Assembly (NCBI GenBank): GCA_947493005.1
Contig: CANLOY010000007.1
Span: 158,137 to 222,136 of the forward strand
DNA length: 64,000 nt
Source: an uncultured Roseivirga sp.
Lineage (GTDB): Bacteria > Bacteroidota > Bacteroidia > Cytophagales > Cyclobacteriaceae
Direction: 5' to 3'
Positions within the stretch are counted from its first letter, which is position 1. Every line of letters begins with the position of its first letter. Both the position numbers and the translations under genes were made by a program. The notes below the pieces were generated by a model, which saw nothing but the letters and a program-made list of their open reading frames with translations, made no database searches and was not told the origin of the DNA. Below, in pieces: positions 62,076 through 64,000 of this stretch.

Positions 62076-62540
62076 ATGAAGAAAAACTATGTAATTATCC
62101 TAGTGGTGGCGCTTATAGCAGTTACCAGTTTTGCTTTTACCTTAAAGAAATCTGAAGACAGAGCAGCGACAGAAGAAGTGAAATCTCTTGTGCTAAAAGC
62201 TTATGTAAACGGTGCTTTTAATGCGTTAGATGCCGATGCTATGAGAAAAGGCTTCCATGAAGATTTTGCTATCTATTCTCCTAAAGGGGAAGCAATCAGC
62301 AAATATCCAATCAAAGTTTGGGCAGATGGAGTAGCAAAACGAAAGTCTGGAAATTATGATGCCAAGTCATCCAAGAATAAATGGGACCATAACTTCGCCA
62401 ATGTAGATGTTACCGGAAATGCTGCTCAGGTTAAGATTGAATTGTTCAATCAGGGTAAACATGTATACACCGATTACTTAAGTCTATTAAAGTTTGATAG
62501 TGGCTGGAGAATTGTGGCTAAAGTTTATCATCAGCATTAG
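62076..62540 (+). CDS. Secreted NTF2-like (lumazine-binding type) protein
   Basis: Protein of 154 residues with an N-terminal hydrophobic signal (about 4-22). The mature part is a SnoaL/NTF2-like fold: VLKAYVNGAFNALDADAMRKGFHEDFAIYSPKGEAI, NVDVTGNAAQVKIELF and YLSLLKFDSGWRIVAKVYHQH. This family is annotated as nuclear transport factor 2 or putative lumazine-binding and often has no known substrate. Confidence 0.8.
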   Translation: MKKNYVIILVVALIAVTSFAFTLKKSEDRAATEEVKSLVLKAYVNGAFNALDADAMRKGFHEDFAIYSPKGEAISKYPIKVWADGVAKRKSGNYDAKSSKNKWDHNFANVDVTGNAAQVKIELFNQGKHVYTDYLSLLKFDSGWRIVAKVYHQH

Positions 62541-62555
62541 AAGTTAGCTTAAAAC

Positions 62556-62607
62556 GTAAGCATATGTAGTATAGGTTTGATTGATTTACCTAGGCACCTA
62601 TGCTTAC
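62556..62607. terminator. Bidirectional terminator between convergent genes
   Basis: GTAAGCATA pairs with TATGCTTAC (9 bp), with an inner TAGGT/ACCTA stem. The outer flanks are A-rich on the left and T-rich on the right (TTTT after the stem), as expected for a terminator usable from both sides. Confidence 0.65.
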
Positions 62608-62655
62608 TTTTAAAAGCGCTAACCATATCCATTGATCAATCAACTTTTAATGGTT

Positions 62656-63243
62656 TTATACATCAAACCCAAACTTTCTAAAGGTCAGGTTAATTCTTGG
62701 CTTTTTGTACACCGGATCTATTGGAAGGCTATGCTCATATAATTCTTGACAATTTTTACCCATAACAATTAAACTCCCGTTTGACAGGTTTTGGGTAAAT
62801 TCAGTACCTGTTTCTTTTTCTCTAAACTTGAATGCTCTTTCTTGCCCTAAGCTTATTGAAGGAATTATTGATGTATCGCCAAATGCCACATAATCGGAAT
62901 GAAAATCAACACCAGAGTTTCCATCAGGGTAATAGATTGCTACGCAAACTTGAAAACAATCATTAGTGAATTTTTGAATCTTCTCCTTTAGACTATTTAA
63001 TCCATTTGACCAAACTTTTGTAACGCCCCATAGCTCTTCAGGGAATCTATTTTCATCAATTAGGTTCTGGTCTGCAAACATCATTTTATCAAAGTCAACC
63101 TCAAACAACTTCCCCTCTTCAGTTTGTGGCTTGAAATCTATTATTTCTAAAACATCTTTTAACTCATAAAACAAATCTTTTGATTCCTTTTCATTGAGGA
63201 ATTGATCATAGTATTCAACTTCACAGTTAAGAGGTAGTCTCAT
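62656..63243 (-). CDS. AlkB-like alpha-ketoglutarate-dependent dioxygenase
   Basis: Protein of 195 residues. The jelly-roll core shows the iron site GVDFHSDYVAFGD (HxD), the second His in ELYEHSLP, and the 2-oxoglutarate Arg in KPRINLTFRKFG. SISLGQERAFKFREKE and GSLIVMGKNCQ are AlkB family blocks. It likely reverses alkyl damage on DNA or RNA, but many family members have other substrates. Confidence 0.88.
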   Translation of the reverse strand: MRLPLNCEVEYYDQFLNEKESKDLFYELKDVLEIIDFKPQTEEGKLFEVDFDKMMFADQNLIDENRFPEELWGVTKVWSNGLNSLKEKIQKFTNDCFQVCVAIYYPDGNSGVDFHSDYVAFGDTSIIPSISLGQERAFKFREKETGTEFTQNLSNGSLIVMGKNCQELYEHSLPIDPVYKKPRINLTFRKFGFDV

Positions 63244-63369
63244 GGCTTATTCTATCTTGGTTTTATAGCTGTAGTTATAGATAAGGTTCTCTAATAGCTC
63301 TACAACCATCAACAATTTTAGAGTGTTGGATTTATTCAGTATAGTGAAGCCTATTGAAATACATTCTAT

Positions 63370-63888
63370 TTATACACTGCTTGCCTTATCATTATTTTCT
63401 CTTTTAAAGAACAATGTAGGCTTTCCTTCGATTTCTTTTTCATCAATTAATCTCATATTTAATCGGTTGCAAACATTGACAGAAGCTTGATTAGGAGCAT
63501 CCATAGAAGCGGTTATGTAATCAAAACTTAATTCATTGAAGGCATAATTAATGATTTCTCGAGAGGCTTCTGTAGCATACCCATTCCCAGTATGTTGGGG
63601 TAGCAGTGCGTATAAGAGTTGAGGTAATTTTTCTTCAAAAAAGAACCAGAAACCAATATATCCCATATAGTCTTCATTTTCAGCGTTTATTAGCTTCCAG
63701 AGTCCCCACTTCTCTTCTTTAAATCTGGCTTCAATCTCAATAAGAATATCCTTTGACAGAGATTTGGAGATTTCTTCATTGTCCCATAAGAAGTGCTTTA
63801 CAAATGAGTTTGTATTTGTTCTATGAAAAATGTCTAAATCCTTTACTGTCATTGGGACCAGACGTAATCTTTTGGTTTGTATGTTCAT
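63370..63888 (-). CDS. GNAT family N-acetyltransferase (RimJ/RimL type)
   Basis: Protein of 172 residues: TKRLRLVPMTVKDLDIFHR, MGYIGFWFF, LPQLLYALLPQHTGNGYATEASREIINYAF (acetyl-CoA loop, with GNGYA in the RxxGxG/A position) and YITASMDAPNQASVNVCNRLNMRL. These acetylate amino groups of proteins or small molecules. The substrate is unknown. Confidence 0.85.
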   Translation of the reverse strand: MNIQTKRLRLVPMTVKDLDIFHRTNTNSFVKHFLWDNEEISKSLSKDILIEIEARFKEEKWGLWKLINAENEDYMGYIGFWFFFEEKLPQLLYALLPQHTGNGYATEASREIINYAFNELSFDYITASMDAPNQASVNVCNRLNMRLIDEKEIEGKPTLFFKRENNDKASSV

Positions 63889-63929
63889 AGGTTCTAAATA
63901 CTTGTAGGCTTTTATTTTTGAGTTTGTCT

Positions 63930-63950
63930 TGTCCTGAAATAAGTTGACAC
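63930..63950. repeat. Possible terminal repeat of an insertion sequence at the window edge
   Basis: TGTCCTGAAATAAGTTGACA and its next base resemble IS3-like ends of Bacteroidota. GTTGACA (63943-63949) recurs inverted as TGTCAAC 17 bases later. The element would extend past the window, so this rests on appearance only. Confidence 0.3.
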
Positions 63951-63964
63951 AATTGAGCTTTATT

Positions 63965-64000
63965 ATGTCAACAGATTCAGGATCAATAAATAAGCGAACC
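63965..64000 (+). CDS. Possible start of a transposase gene (partial)
   Basis: A frame opens at ATG 63965 and runs off the window: MSTDSGSINKRT. It follows the possible IS end by 14 bases, in the place where the first orfA codon of an IS3-type element would be. Only 12 codons are visible, so the assignment is weak. Confidence 0.25.
   Translation, partial: MSTDSGSINKRT

Overview
The window is a 64 kb stretch of a Bacteroidota chromosome, most likely a marine member of the Cytophagales (Roseivirga/Fulvivirga-like). Four things point there: the S10-spc-alpha ribosomal cluster runs straight on through rplQ to carA and eno; promoters fit the Bacteroidota form TTTG-N19-21-TAnnTTTG rather than -35/-10; starts mostly lack Shine-Dalgarno sequences; and the gene content includes an LptD-like/amidase/MCE cluster, DAHP synthase-chorismate mutase fusions and M56/BlaI pairs. 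The genus is inference. I saw no rRNA, tRNA or CRISPR array, and no complete insertion sequence.

Layout. 1-10.7 kb: end of the S10 operon, the spc and alpha operons (rpsC to rplQ, with secY, map, infA, rpoA), closed by a strong terminator. 10.9-15.8 kb: carA, eno, envelope proteins and a DivIC/FtsB protein. 15.8-21.4 kb: an Ldh-family dehydrogenase, a Ppx/GppA phosphatase, an acyl-CoA carboxylase beta subunit, an M42 peptidase and a metal-receptor-type binding protein. 22-29.2 kb, minus strand: a lipid-A-exporter-like ABC transporter and an aromatic amino acid region (DAHPS-CM, a prephenate dehydratase-like protein, a second DAHPS-CM, aroB, aroA). 29.2-38.6 kb: proline dehydrogenase, an M56/BlaI regulatory pair, lysS, LptD-like protein, amidase and MCE protein. 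38.7-50.3 kb: a methylcrotonyl-CoA carboxylase-like subunit and a mixed set (SirB1-like, phosphopantetheinyl transferase, WD40, DivIVA, FolB, helicase, HesB-like, ATP-grasp, thioredoxin-like). 50.4-64 kb: a MITE-like element, a secreted CocE-type hydrolase, an AT-rich lipoprotein/small membrane protein pair, dtd/MazG, an aspartyl hydroxylase-like protein, comB-gcvT, an FtsX-type permease, AlkB, a GNAT protein and what may be the first bases of an insertion sequence.

The most striking signal is in the 208-base gap at 27328-27535. The minus strand there encodes an untracked 24-residue peptide containing seven consecutive aromatic residues (FFYFFYF). It is followed by a 12-bp terminator hairpin with a U run just before a DAHPS-CM/aroB/aroA operon. 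The leader can also form a competing antiterminator, and the leader stop codon sits next to that arm. This has every part of a ribosome-mediated Phe/Tyr attenuator. Two other regulatory structures stand out: three 16-bp dyads exactly 20 bp apart upstream of the BlaI-like gene, and an internal promoter with a structured leader in front of rpsH. Intergenic inverted repeats built on GTCATTCCC/GGGAATGAC occur three times, once inside a 152-bp element with near-perfect 22-bp terminal inverted repeats.
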